From an uncultured Clostridia bacterium (GTDB lineage Bacteria; Bacillota; Clostridia; Christensenellales; Borkfalkiaceae), in contig CALVUR010000001.1 of the NCBI GenBank assembly GCA_944363645.1, positions 62,001 to 126,000 on the forward strand: a DNA stretch of 64,000 nucleotides, written 5' to 3'. Under the pieces are notes generated by a model. It had not been told where the DNA came from. It worked only from the letters and a program-made list of their open reading frames with translations, and searched no databases. Shown here one piece after another: positions 45,922 through 53,999 of this stretch. The stretch's first letter is position 1; each line of letters starts with the position of its first letter. A program made the translations under genes and the position numbers.

Positions 45922-45958
45922 CCACTATTTCCGCCTAAATTTTAGCGGTAAATAGTGG
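45922..45958 (-). promoter_or_regulatory. Stable hairpin between phosphodiester glycosidase and SGNH genes
   Basis: CCACTATTT plus CCGC (45922-45934) pairs with GCGG plus AAATAGTGG (45945-45958), one bulge. There is no T-run. Like the hairpin at 30166 it follows the first, exported gene of an operon and may set unequal mRNA levels. Confidence 0.5.
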
Positions 45959-45978
45959 GTTAAAGCATATTTTATCAA

Positions 45979-47403
45979 TTATTTTTCAGTTACTAAAACA
46001 GTGTTAATAACCGACCTTGTAGCAGTTAAATCGGTAAGACCTGTATCACTTGAACGGACCATTACCGTTTTAGTGCCGTTTAAGTTTACTGTAAGTTGGG
46101 TTGAACCGCCACCGTCAAAGTTTGCGCCGTTTTTGATGTTGTAGTAAACCATAAAATCTGCAATTTCTGGTAAACTTACGCCGTGTGTGTCGCCATCTTG
46201 CGCCTTTTTGCCGTAATACATTGACTCTACCGCAAAAATTACCACTGTGCCGTCCCCTTTAACACCAACTGCGCTTCTTGGAATGTCAGTTGACTGTGCT
46301 CCGTTTGAGTTTTCTTTGGTAACGGTTGGACTTACTGCGCCATTTTCGACAAGTGATTGACGGCAACCTAAAATTGTGTCGTAACCTTTCCACGTGTTGT
46401 CCGGTGATGTAACAAAGAAAGAAACATATTTTCTTTCAAGCGTAGAAAATTCAGTTGTGGCAGTGCTGTCTTTACCGACAAAAATGTAAGCAAAACTATC
46501 GTCCGGGGTGAAAGTGGTGTCAGCCGTACAAGTGATTTTTTGCATTACTCGCATGTGATTATATCCATTTGCGATGGTTACCTTTAATGCGTAGTCGCCA
46601 GCCTTACATGTAAATGGCGTTTTTGCATAGTTGAAAACGACTTTTGTTGCGCTTGAGTTTTGATTTTCCAACACTTCGTGCGTTTTTGAACTATTGTCTG
46701 CGCCGATTTTGTAAGTCAATTTTGCGGTAATTACCTGTTTTTTAACTTCTGCACTTTGGATATCGCCCGTGTATTTAATAATTGGGGCGACTTGTGCAGT
46801 GGTGTCTTTTACACCAAAAAGCATTGGTGCAGATGCTGGGACGTCTGCGCTTAAGTCTTTATAATCGTAATTTAAATTATCGTTGTGTGAATCTTTAACT
46901 ATTATGCCGTCTTTTACAAAGGCATTGACGGGTTTTGAACCGAAAAAGTCTGCGTTTAAGTATGCGTAAACTTGTTTACCCGTTGCCTTTTCGTAAGCGG
47001 AAGCTTGGCGTGCCGGGACTTCTTTTGCAAGTTGGTCATAACTTGTCGTATTGTTTTTTGTGCCAGCCTTGATATTTACCTTTTCAAGGTCTACTTCAAG
47101 CGTGTAAAACTTTACGATATCGCCATTGTTTTTTGCAATCAATGTTTCAACCATAATAAGCCCGTCAACAACTTGTGTCGCCGTGTAAGTTACGCTTGAT
47201 TTATCAAATTTTGTAAGCGAATAATCATTGTTAAAATCAACCGTGATTTTTGGCGGCGTATCATCATCTGGCTTTGTGTTTGATGTGCTTGACGACGTTT
47301 GACTTGATCCGCTATCGTCAGTTTGCGTTGGTGCACAAGCAAAAAGTGAAAATGAAAGCAATAAACAAAGTACTGCAACTAAAAATTTAAAACTCAATTT
47401 CAT
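45979..47403 (-). CDS. Phosphodiester glycosidase family lipoprotein (NAGPA domain)
   Basis: A 474-residue lipoprotein; the lipobox is FSLFACAPT (Cys23), followed by a Ser/Thr-rich linker. The C-terminal domain (about 100-470) is of the phosphodiester glycosidase type (formerly DUF2233): AVGVKGDGTVVIFAVES, GVSLPEIADFMV and the hallmark NGANFDGGGSTQLTV. The human relative uncovers mannose-6-phosphate by removing GlcNAc from a phosphodiester; bacterial homologues are thought to cut sugar-1-phosphodiester bonds in wall or spore polymers. It is the first gene of the second operon and acts outside the membrane. Confidence 0.88.
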   Translation of the reverse strand: MKLSFKFLVAVLCLLLSFSLFACAPTQTDDSGSSQTSSSTSNTKPDDDTPPKITVDFNNDYSLTKFDKSSVTYTATQVVDGLIMVETLIAKNNGDIVKFYTLEVDLEKVNIKAGTKNNTTSYDQLAKEVPARQASAYEKATGKQVYAYLNADFFGSKPVNAFVKDGIIVKDSHNDNLNYDYKDLSADVPASAPMLFGVKDTTAQVAPIIKYTGDIQSAEVKKQVITAKLTYKIGADNSSKTHEVLENQNSSATKVVFNYAKTPFTCKAGDYALKVTIANGYNHMRVMQKITCTADTTFTPDDSFAYIFVGKDSTATTEFSTLERKYVSFFVTSPDNTWKGYDTILGCRQSLVENGAVSPTVTKENSNGAQSTDIPRSAVGVKGDGTVVIFAVESMYYGKKAQDGDTHGVSLPEIADFMVYYNIKNGANFDGGGSTQLTVNLNGTKTVMVRSSDTGLTDLTATRSVINTVLVTEK

Positions 47404-47478
47404 TTTTCCATCTCCTATATCAATATATTTTTCAATTTTTTATCTTGCCAAAAAGTTGTTTTTTTGATTGTTTTTTGG

Positions 47479-47493
47479 TGAAAATAATTTTCA
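47479..47493. promoter_or_regulatory. Candidate RpiR-type operator at the second operon
   Basis: A perfect palindrome TGAAAATAATTTTCA. It begins about 23 bases past the -10 of the lipoprotein operon, in a roadblock position like that of the site at the rpiR-type gene. Confidence 0.55.
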
Positions 47494-47515
47494 TTTTACA
47501 CCAAAGTTCAACCAT

Positions 47516-47544
47516 ATTGTAACATTTTTGAAAGATAATTTCAA
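47516..47544 (-). promoter_or_regulatory. Promoter of the second carbohydrate operon
   Basis: On the minus strand TTGAAA (47539-47544), 17 bases, TACAAT (47516-47521) with an extended TG, about 110 bases before the lipoprotein start. Confidence 0.65.
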
Positions 47545-47686
47545 TAGTAAGTGAAAAAATTTTTCTTAAATTTTTAATTACATATATAAGTAGATATAAA
47601 AAAGTTATTTATTCGTCGTAATTTAAAGTAAAAAATGGCTAAAAAAGAAGTTAAAAAAATTAAAAATTGGTAATTTTGAAAATTTA

Positions 47687-47715
47687 TTGCAATTTTGATA
47701 TTGATGTGTTAAAAT
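47687..47715 (+). promoter_or_regulatory. Promoter of the alpha/beta-hydrolase gene
   Basis: TTGCAA (47687-47692), 17 bases, TAAAAT (47710-47715) with an extended TG; the Shine-Dalgarno AGGAGGTG (47722-47729) follows almost at once, so the leader is very short. Confidence 0.68.
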
Positions 47716-47733
47716 TTAATTAGGAGGTGTGTT

Positions 47734-48546
47734 ATGAACATAAAAACTATAAATTTAAACCTTTTATACCCCGTTAAAAGTGGTAAACTTAACGCAATAT
47801 ATTTAAATCCGCCTTTTGATGATACCAATGAAGCCTTTAAACGCCCTGCCATAATTATTTGCCCGGGCGGTGCTTACAACTTTTGCAGTAAGCGAGAACA
47901 AGAGCCTATTGCCACCTATTTTTTAGATAAGGGGTATCAAGTATTTTGTTTAGAGTATGGCACTGCGCTTGAAGGATATTTTTATCCAGAGCAACTTTAC
48001 GAACTTGGTGCATCAATAGATTACATAAAGAAAAATGCAAAAAGTTTATATGTTGACGAAAATAAGATTTTTGTAATTGGTTTTTCTGCCGGTGGGCATT
48101 TGGTTGGCAATTTAAGCAATCAATATCAACTTGTAAATGATTATTTAAAGACCGACTGCAAACCAACCGCCGTTGGACTATGTTATGCGGTAATAAGTGC
48201 CGAGTATGGTCATACACAAACCATTTACAACGTAACTAACGGTTATGAAGAAGCAAAACAAAAAGAACTTATTGAGTTATTAAGCCTTGATAAACTTGTA
48301 TCTAATAACACGCCACCTACTTTTATTTGGACAACCGCTGAAGATACTGTTGTACCGCCTGTAAATTCTTTAAGGTACGCCGAAGCGTTAAGTAAAAACG
48401 GCGTTAAGTTTGAATTACATATTTACCCTTATGGTAGACATGGGCTTAGCAACTGCCAAAGCGAGATAAATGAAAATTATCCTTACCTATCAAAAAACCG
48501 TCAATGGCTTAATAATATTGATGAATTTTTTAAAAGTTTAACATAA
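47734..48546 (+). CDS. Alpha/beta-hydrolase, acetyl-esterase type
   Basis: A 270-residue serine esterase of the BD-FAE/acetyl-xylan-esterase-like group. The oxyanion motif is CPGGAY (43-48), the nucleophile is Ser118 in GFSAGGH, the Asp is in WTTAEDTVVPP and the His in YGRHGLS, so the triad is complete. With no signal peptide it is cytoplasmic and probably deacetylates imported sugars or oligosaccharides. It is the only plus-strand gene of the carbohydrate region and diverges from the phosphodiester glycosidase operon. Confidence 0.87.
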   Translation: MNIKTINLNLLYPVKSGKLNAIYLNPPFDDTNEAFKRPAIIICPGGAYNFCSKREQEPIATYFLDKGYQVFCLEYGTALEGYFYPEQLYELGASIDYIKKNAKSLYVDENKIFVIGFSAGGHLVGNLSNQYQLVNDYLKTDCKPTAVGLCYAVISAEYGHTQTIYNVTNGYEEAKQKELIELLSLDKLVSNNTPPTFIWTTAEDTVVPPVNSLRYAEALSKNGVKFELHIYPYGRHGLSNCQSEINENYPYLSKNRQWLNNIDEFFKSLT

Positions 48547-48571
48547 AAAGTGGGGCTATAAGCCCGTTATC
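48544..48571 (+). repeat. 28-nt stop-codon-proximal repeat, copy A
   Basis: Begins with the esterase stop codon TAA and is identical over 28 bases to the minus strand of 40437-40464. Here it is part of a larger hairpin: AAAAAGTGG (48545-48553) pairs with CCACTTTTT (48573-48581), with GGGCTATAAGCCC inside, so it can work as a terminator or 3' protective structure. Confidence 0.85.
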
Positions 48572-48586
48572 GCCACTTTTTACTTA

Positions 48587-48628
48587 AAAAACCACGCTTT
48601 TATTATTTCATAAGCGTGGTTTTATTTT
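48587..48628. terminator. Bidirectional terminator between esterase and exonuclease-like genes
   Basis: AACCACGCTT (48590-48599) pairs with AAGCGTGGTT (48612-48621), with A-run before and T-rich sequence after. It serves both convergent genes. Confidence 0.85.
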
Positions 48629-48635
48629 ATTTAAA

Positions 48636-49712
48636 TTAGTTGAGCATAACTGTCATTTCGACTGGGTTATGATCTGAGTATTCAAAGCCTGTATCAATAA
48701 CATCTGCACCCTTTAATGTAATATTATTTGAGATAATAAAGCCGTCTATTGTGATAACAAACTGGTCTTTGTTGTATGGTCCGTCTGCGTTACGGCAACT
48801 TGGAACGGGATTTTCTTCGTTGAAAGGCTTAACAAGATTTAGCCCTGTACCTGTTAAATATTCTTCTTTAATAGGTTGCGCCCATGTGTAATTTGAGCCG
48901 TCAACGCCGAAAATTTCGCTACTGTTGCCGAGTAAGTCCTTGTTAAAATCGCCACCACAAATTATATAATTGCCCTTTTCGTATTCTAATTTCATATCAT
49001 CAATTAGCCTTTGAAGTTGGATATCGGCAATTTTACCATCTGATGTATAGGCAGATAAGTGTACGCAGTAAAGTAAAAGTTCTTTACCGTTTTCAACATT
49101 TACCCTATTTACCGTGTAACACCTATCTAAATCAAAGTATTTTGAAAAGCCTGTTTCTACAGGTAAACTTCTTCTTACGCTACTTGTAATGCCGTATTTG
49201 GATGCAACCATCATCCCTGCTAACGCACTGCCGAAGGGCAAATTAAATGGATAAATAAGATATGGACTATCGTAGTTTATTGCGTAAGTTGTTTCGTAAC
49301 CATTAAGGGTATCAAGATACATTTTTTCTTGGTCGACTTTATAACTTCTTGTTGCCTTTTTATCGACTTCTTGCAAGAAAATTATGTCGGGATTTTTTTC
49401 TAAAAGTAGTGCTATAGTACCGTTAATGCAGTTTTCTACTGATTCTTTAGAGTTTGCACGCCCCTTGTCCCCGCCGTCCATAAAGAAGCCAAAATCTGGG
49501 GTGTAAGCACCAAAACCAACGTTATAAGAAATAACTTTTATGTCGGTGTTTAGCGTTGCTTGGGTGGTTAAATCGCCCTTGATATCCAATGACAAATTGT
49601 CGTCAATACGCTTATAACTTAACATATAGTAAGCGGCGTATGTGCCAACAATGAGTATAATAATTGCTAAAATAATTAGCACCCATTTAATAATTTTTTT
49701 TGCTATTCTCAT
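48636..49712 (-). CDS. Membrane-anchored endonuclease/exonuclease/phosphatase family protein
   Basis: A 358-residue protein with one N-terminal membrane helix (about 8-32, WVLIILAIIILIVGTYAAYY) and an outward-facing EEP domain. Metal and catalytic motifs are VISYNVGFG, IIFLQEVDK, ICGGDFN and the closing YSDHNPV. EEP proteins include DNases, sphingomyelinases and other phosphodiesterases; the substrate cannot be read from sequence. It lies next to the carbohydrate region but has its own promoter and terminator, so its membership there is uncertain. Confidence 0.87.
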   Translation of the reverse strand: MRIAKKIIKWVLIILAIIILIVGTYAAYYMLSYKRIDDNLSLDIKGDLTTQATLNTDIKVISYNVGFGAYTPDFGFFMDGGDKGRANSKESVENCINGTIALLLEKNPDIIFLQEVDKKATRSYKVDQEKMYLDTLNGYETTYAINYDSPYLIYPFNLPFGSALAGMMVASKYGITSSVRRSLPVETGFSKYFDLDRCYTVNRVNVENGKELLLYCVHLSAYTSDGKIADIQLQRLIDDMKLEYEKGNYIICGGDFNKDLLGNSSEIFGVDGSNYTWAQPIKEEYLTGTGLNLVKPFNEENPVPSCRNADGPYNKDQFVITIDGFIISNNITLKGADVIDTGFEYSDHNPVEMTVMLN

Positions 49713-49773
49713 ATAATAGCCTACCTAACTATTTAATATTGCAATTAGCACATAAATTTAGTTTGTTATATTT

Positions 49774-49801
49774 ATTTTACCATAATTTTTTACTTTGTAA
49801 A
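49774..49801 (-). promoter_or_regulatory. Promoter of the EEP-family gene
   Basis: Minus strand TTTACA (49796-49801), 16 bases, TAAAAT (49774-49779) with an extended TG. Confidence 0.5.
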
Positions 49802-49871
49802 TACCCTTTTAAAATTTTCATGCTATCAAATTAAATATTAAATGAGAGTTAGAAAAAAAGTTAAAATTCGT

Positions 49872-49901
49872 ACAAAAAAAAGCCCACAAAAATGTGGGCT
49901 T
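49872..49901 (-). terminator. Terminator of pnp
   Basis: AAGCCCAC (49880-49887) pairs with GTGGGCTT (about 49894-49901); the minus strand then runs into eight T. Confidence 0.9.
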
Positions 49902-49911
49902 AAATTTTTAA

Positions 49912-52047
49912 TTAGTCTTCAACCTTTGATAAAAGTTTAAGGTCGATACCCTTTTCACCGATCTTGATAATTTCTACATTTACCTTGTCGCCTACTTGTA
50001 AAACTTCGTCAACGGTGTTGACCTTTTTACCTGTACCGAGTTTAGAAATGTGAATCATACCGTCATGACCTGGAGAAAGTTCGCAGAATGCACCAACTTT
50101 TGGTAAGATGCGTGCAACGGTTGTTGAGAACATATCGCCTACTTCTAAATCTTTAGCGATGCTGATGATGATATCTTTAGCACGTTGAGCAGGTTCGATT
50201 GTTTCGCCGTATGATGCGATAAATACATTACCGTCGTCAGTAATATCAATTTTTGCGCCTGTTTCAGCGATAATTTTATTGATTGTCTTACCACCGCTAC
50301 CGATAACGTCTTTAATCTTTTCAGGGTTGATTGTAAATGTTAAGATCTTGGGTGCGTACTTAGAAAGTTGTGCACTTGGTTGTGGGATGCATTCGAGCAT
50401 CTTGTTTAAAATAAAGTGTCTACCTTCGTTTGCTTGCTTGATTGCTTGACGTAAAATTGTTTCGTCAATACCCTTAATCTTGATATCCATTTGAATTGCT
50501 GTGATACCTTTAACTGTACCAGCAACCTTAAAGTCCATATCGCCAAGGAAGTCTTCTAAGCCTTGAATATCGCTCATAACAGATACCTTACCGCTTTCAA
50601 CGTCCTTGATTAAGCCCATAGCAATACCAGCAACCGGGCGTTTAATAGGAACGCCTGCGTCCATCAATGCCATTGTTGAACCGCAAACAGATGCCTGTGA
50701 TGTTGAGCCGTTTGAAGATAAAACTTCAGATACAACACGGATGCTGTATGGGAATTCTTCTAATGAAGGGATAACAGGTTCTAATGACCTTTCAGCCAAA
50801 GCACCGTGACCGATTTCACGACGGCCAGGACCACGTAATGGTTTTGCTTCGCCTGAAGCATAGCCTGGCATGTTGTAGTGGTGCATATAGCGTTTTTCAA
50901 CTTCTTCATCTAAGCCTTCAAGTTTTTGAACGTCACCAACTGTACCTAATGTACATGTTGACATAACTTGAGTCATACCACGTGTGAATACTGCTGAGCC
51001 GTGTACCCTTGGTAAAATGCCGTGTTCACACCAAATTGGTCTAATTTCAGTAAGTTTTCTGCCGTCGGGACGGATGCCTAAGTTGGTGATTTTTGCACGA
51101 ACTTTTTCCTTAGTAATATAATATAAAGAGTCCCTGATTTGTCTTACGATATCGTCTTCGCTTAAACCTAAGTCGTCAAAGCCGTGATAGTTTTCGTCAA
51201 GGAAGTATTCTAAACATTCTTTTTCAACTTGGTCTTGTCTATCTTGACGTTCAAATCTGTCAAAAGTATCTAAAGCCCAGTCAAGTTTTGCGCCAGCGTA
51301 TTCCCTTACCTTGTTGTCGAGTTCTTCGTAAACGTGGTAAAGTTCGATTTCTTTCTTTGGCTTACCGCATACTTTAACGATTTCTTCAACGAAAGCGCAT
51401 TGTTTTTTGATTTCTTCATGACCGAATAAGATTGCGCCAACCATTTCTTCATCGTCAATTTCCTTTGCGCCAGCTTCTACCATCATGATAGCATCTTTTG
51501 TGCCGGAAAGGTTTAATTGAAGTGTTGATTTTTCACGTTGTGCTTGGTCTGGGTTGATAACATATTCACCATCAACGATACCAACAACTACTGCGCCTGT
51601 TGGGCCTTGGAATGGGATGTCTGAAATTGAAAGTGCGATTGAACTGCCGAGCATTGCGAATGGTTCTGGTGCAATGTCAGGATCAACTGATAAAGCGGTT
51701 GCAACAACTGTTACGTCGTTAAATAACCCCTTTGGGAATAATGGCCTGATTGGCCTATCGATAAGACGTGATGTCAAAATGGCTTTATCGCTTGCCCTAC
51801 CTTCACGACGTTTGTAACTGCCGGGGATTTTGCCGATAGCATACATTTTTTCTTCATAGTCAACTGAAAGTGGGAAAAAGTCCATACCTTCACGTGGGGA
51901 CTCGCTCATAGTAGCGTTTACCATAACTACGGTTTCACCGCATTTAACGATACAAGAGCCGTTTGCTTGTTGTGCGTACTTACCTACGTCAACGGTAACT
52001 TGTCTTCCGCCGATTTCGGTTTCAAATGTCTTGTGATTTTCTAACAT
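49912..52047 (-). CDS. pnp: Polynucleotide phosphorylase
   Basis: A 711-residue PNPase, full length. Two RNase PH domains (about 10-215 and 305-540, the second with FTRGMTQVMSTCTLG, RREIGHGALAER and SDIQGLEDFLGDMDFKVAG), then a KH domain (DVIGSGGKTINKI, about 560-615) and an S1 domain (GDMFSTTVARILPKVGAF) are all present. It degrades RNA 3' to 5' with phosphate and can also add tails. It follows rpsO, the usual bacterial order, across a strong terminator, and its leader has a stable hairpin. Confidence 0.98.
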   Translation of the reverse strand: MLENHKTFETEIGGRQVTVDVGKYAQQANGSCIVKCGETVVMVNATMSESPREGMDFFPLSVDYEEKMYAIGKIPGSYKRREGRASDKAILTSRLIDRPIRPLFPKGLFNDVTVVATALSVDPDIAPEPFAMLGSSIALSISDIPFQGPTGAVVVGIVDGEYVINPDQAQREKSTLQLNLSGTKDAIMMVEAGAKEIDDEEMVGAILFGHEEIKKQCAFVEEIVKVCGKPKKEIELYHVYEELDNKVREYAGAKLDWALDTFDRFERQDRQDQVEKECLEYFLDENYHGFDDLGLSEDDIVRQIRDSLYYITKEKVRAKITNLGIRPDGRKLTEIRPIWCEHGILPRVHGSAVFTRGMTQVMSTCTLGTVGDVQKLEGLDEEVEKRYMHHYNMPGYASGEAKPLRGPGRREIGHGALAERSLEPVIPSLEEFPYSIRVVSEVLSSNGSTSQASVCGSTMALMDAGVPIKRPVAGIAMGLIKDVESGKVSVMSDIQGLEDFLGDMDFKVAGTVKGITAIQMDIKIKGIDETILRQAIKQANEGRHFILNKMLECIPQPSAQLSKYAPKILTFTINPEKIKDVIGSGGKTINKIIAETGAKIDITDDGNVFIASYGETIEPAQRAKDIIISIAKDLEVGDMFSTTVARILPKVGAFCELSPGHDGMIHISKLGTGKKVNTVDEVLQVGDKVNVEIIKIGEKGIDLKLLSKVED

Positions 52048-52085
52048 GTCTACTCCTTTAAACTTCTTACTCTATTTATGGGAAC

Positions 52086-52105
52086 AGTTTTGCGCTTGCA
52101 AAACT
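52086..52105 (-). promoter_or_regulatory. Leader hairpin of pnp
   Basis: AGTTTTGC and GCAAAACT form a perfect 8-bp stem with a 4-base loop, about 40 bases before the pnp start. In E. coli a pnp leader hairpin is the RNase III and PNPase target for self-control; a similar role here is inference. Confidence 0.45.
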
Positions 52106-52190
52106 TATTTTTCACGATTTTTTATCTTGAGTTTAACAATTTTAATGTTAGCAAAAAAGTTGACAAAATTTAGTTAAGTATAGAAAAAAT

Positions 52191-52221
52191 GGGGGCAGTA
52201 TTGTACATGCCCCCTTTTTTA
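52191..52221 (-). terminator. Terminator of rpsO
   Basis: GGGGGCA (52191-52197) pairs with TGCCCCC (52208-52214). On the minus strand six T follow (complement of 52184-52190). It lies a few bases after the rpsO stop. Confidence 0.85.
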
Positions 52222-52223
52222 AC

Positions 52224-52487
52224 TTACTTTCTAAGGTTAAGTCTTTTAATAAGGTCTCTGTACTTCTCAATGTCTTTTGATTTGAGATAGTCAAGTAAAC
52301 CTTTTCTGCGACCAACCATCTTTAAAAGACCACGTCTTGAATGGTTGTCGTGTTTGTTTAATGCTAAGTGTTCATTTAAGTGGTTAATACGTGCGGTCAA
52401 TAATGCAACTTGAACTTCAACTGAACCAGTATCGTTTTCGTGTACGCCGTATTCTTTGATAAGATTGGTTTTTGCTTCTTTTTCCAT
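52224..52487 (-). CDS. rpsO: 30S ribosomal protein S15
   Basis: An 87-residue S15. I use the ATG at 52487 ([14 protein letters not shown]), since AAGGAG precedes it and it gives the standard size; a longer frame to 52541 only reads the leader. Landmarks: [43 protein letters not shown]. It binds 16S rRNA in the platform of the small subunit. It lies just upstream of pnp, as in most bacteria. Confidence 0.98.
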   Translation of the reverse strand: MEKEAKTNLIKEYGVHENDTGSVEVQVALLTARINHLNEHLALNKHDNHSRRGLLKMVGRRKGLLDYLKSKDIEKYRDLIKRLNLRK

Positions 52488-52568
52488 TTTAAATCTCCTT
52501 GGATAGTATAATATTCGCTTAAGACCGAGACGCCGTCCCAAAGAAAACTTGCGCCCAAGCCTAAGTAC
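52488..52568 (-). promoter_or_regulatory. Structured rpsO leader, possible S15 autoregulation site
   Basis: The leader of about 80 nt contains CTTGGGCGCAAG and GGGAC-GGC-GTCTC (a 5-bp stem near 52528-52540), shortly before the Shine-Dalgarno sequence. S15 represses its own mRNA through such leader structures in several bacteria. The match to a known class was not tested. Confidence 0.4.
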
Positions 52569-52575
52569 CTACAAT

Positions 52576-52604
52576 ATATTAACAAATTATTTACCTTTTG
52601 TAAA
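52576..52604 (-). promoter_or_regulatory. Promoter of rpsO
   Basis: Minus strand TTTACA (52599-52604), 17 bases, TAATAT (52576-52581) with an extended TG. Confidence 0.7.
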
Positions 52605-52655
52605 ACAATTTATACCCATTTATTATTAAAATAACAAATTTTTTTAACAAAAATA

Positions 52656-53999
52656 TTAAAAGAGCAAGTTTTTCTCTTTTATAAGCGTTTCCACCTTTGA
52701 CAAATAGGCTTGTGTGTTTTTTGGTGCGCCGATTCGTGTGATTTTTCCGTTTTCGCCCACCTTTTTTGATACTGCGTTTGCGCCGTTTGCCAAAATGTCG
52801 GTTGTTTCTTCCATAATGTCAATGTTATAAACGCACTCTTTATTAGGTTTAGCATACCCTGTGTTTTCAAGGTTGCCAGCCATATATTTTTGGCGGTATA
52901 AATAATACGGGTTATAGCCCGCTTTTGCCAAAGCGTTGTGTGCGTATTCTACCATTAAAGAAACTTCTCTATCTGTAAGTTTATGCACTGTTTCTTTTAA
53001 AATAGATCCCGCTTTAAGTGATAATGTATGAACGGTAATATTTTCGGGGTTTAGACTAATTGCGGTGTCGACTGAATACTTAAAATCTTCAAACGTTTCA
53101 CCTGTTAAGCCGGCGATTAAGTCCATATTAACATCAAAGCCAAAGTCCTTTACCATACGATATTTTTCCATAATATCATTTGCTGTATGACGCCTACCGA
53201 TTTTTATAAGAGTTTTGTCGTTAAAGGTTTGTGGGTTTACGCAAACACGAGTAACATTGAACTCTTTCATCATTTCAAGTTTTGTTTGTGTTATTGCGTC
53301 AGGCCGACCTGCTTCAATGGTGTATTCTACATTTTGCTTACCGATACCGTTTAACAATTTATAAAATAAATCGTCGCTTAAAGACACCGGCGTACCGCCA
53401 CCGATATACACAGAACGGATATTGTCGATTTTTGCCTTAGAAGCTTCAATTTCGTAAATAAGTGCGTCTATGTATTCGTTTTTTAAAGGTTCTTTGCCGA
53501 TTTCGTTTGAGATAAAGGAACAATATTCACACCTGGATGGACAAAACGGAACTGAGATAAATAGGTCTTTATTATTGCTATCACGGTTGTAAATGCCCTT
53601 TTGAGTGTTTAAAATTTTTGCGATAAGTTGAGTTTTTTCTTTGCTGACAAGCATGGTATTTAAGAAAAAATCTTCAAAATTTTCGTCTTGTTGATATGCA
53701 AGTTTTGTTGGTCTAATACCTGTAAGTGCGCCCCACGGCAAACTTTCGCCTGTGTAACTTACGAGCGATTTATATAAAGACAACTTTAAAAAGCGTTTTT
53801 GTAAACGCTTTTCTTCAAGGGGGGTATTTGGACAATACAAGTATTGGTAAGAATAAGACTTTTCTAAAACGGAAACGTCAACCAAAAAATTTTCATCTTT
53901 TATTTGACCGTTTACGCAAACTTGACCAGAAAAATCAACGAACTCGTTTAAAACTTCTTGTAAGTCGCTTTGATAAACTTGATAATTTGTACTAATCAT
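52656..53999 (-). CDS. hemZ: Radical SAM coproporphyrinogen dehydrogenase-like protein HemZ
   Basis: A 447-residue radical SAM protein of the HemN/HemW superfamily, HemZ branch. The N-terminal 140 residues form the extra HemZ domain. The iron-sulfur motif is FCPSRCEYCSF (about 151-161, CxxxCxxC), followed by SVYIGGGTPVSL and TIEAGRPDAIT. HemZ is annotated as coproporphyrinogen III dehydrogenase, but many HemZ-carrying Clostridia lack haem synthesis, so the real role is doubtful. Its ATG overlaps the MBL gene stop by 8 bases; it ends the relA-side operon. Confidence 0.88.
   Translation of the reverse strand: MISTNYQVYQSDLQEVLNEFVDFSGQVCVNGQIKDENFLVDVSVLEKSYSYQYLYCPNTPLEEKRLQKRFLKLSLYKSLVSYTGESLPWGALTGIRPTKLAYQQDENFEDFFLNTMLVSKEKTQLIAKILNTQKGIYNRDSNNKDLFISVPFCPSRCEYCSFISNEIGKEPLKNEYIDALIYEIEASKAKIDNIRSVYIGGGTPVSLSDDLFYKLLNGIGKQNVEYTIEAGRPDAITQTKLEMMKEFNVTRVCVNPQTFNDKTLIKIGRRHTANDIMEKYRMVKDFGFDVNMDLIAGLTGETFEDFKYSVDTAISLNPENITVHTLSLKAGSILKETVHKLTDREVSLMVEYAHNALAKAGYNPYYLYRQKYMAGNLENTGYAKPNKECVYNIDIMEETTDILANGANAVSKKVGENGKITRIGAPKNTQAYLSKVETLIKEKNLLF

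Larger units (their letters stand above)
47404..47733. other. Divergent promoter region
   Basis: No gene. It holds a minus-strand promoter for the lipoprotein operon (47516-47544), a palindrome just downstream of it (47479-47493), and a plus-strand promoter (47687-47715) for the esterase gene. The rest is A/T-rich. Confidence 0.65.

Noticed and set aside
52488-52541. N-terminal extension of S15
   Set aside because: Translates the structured leader; 87 residues from 52487 is the normal S15 length.
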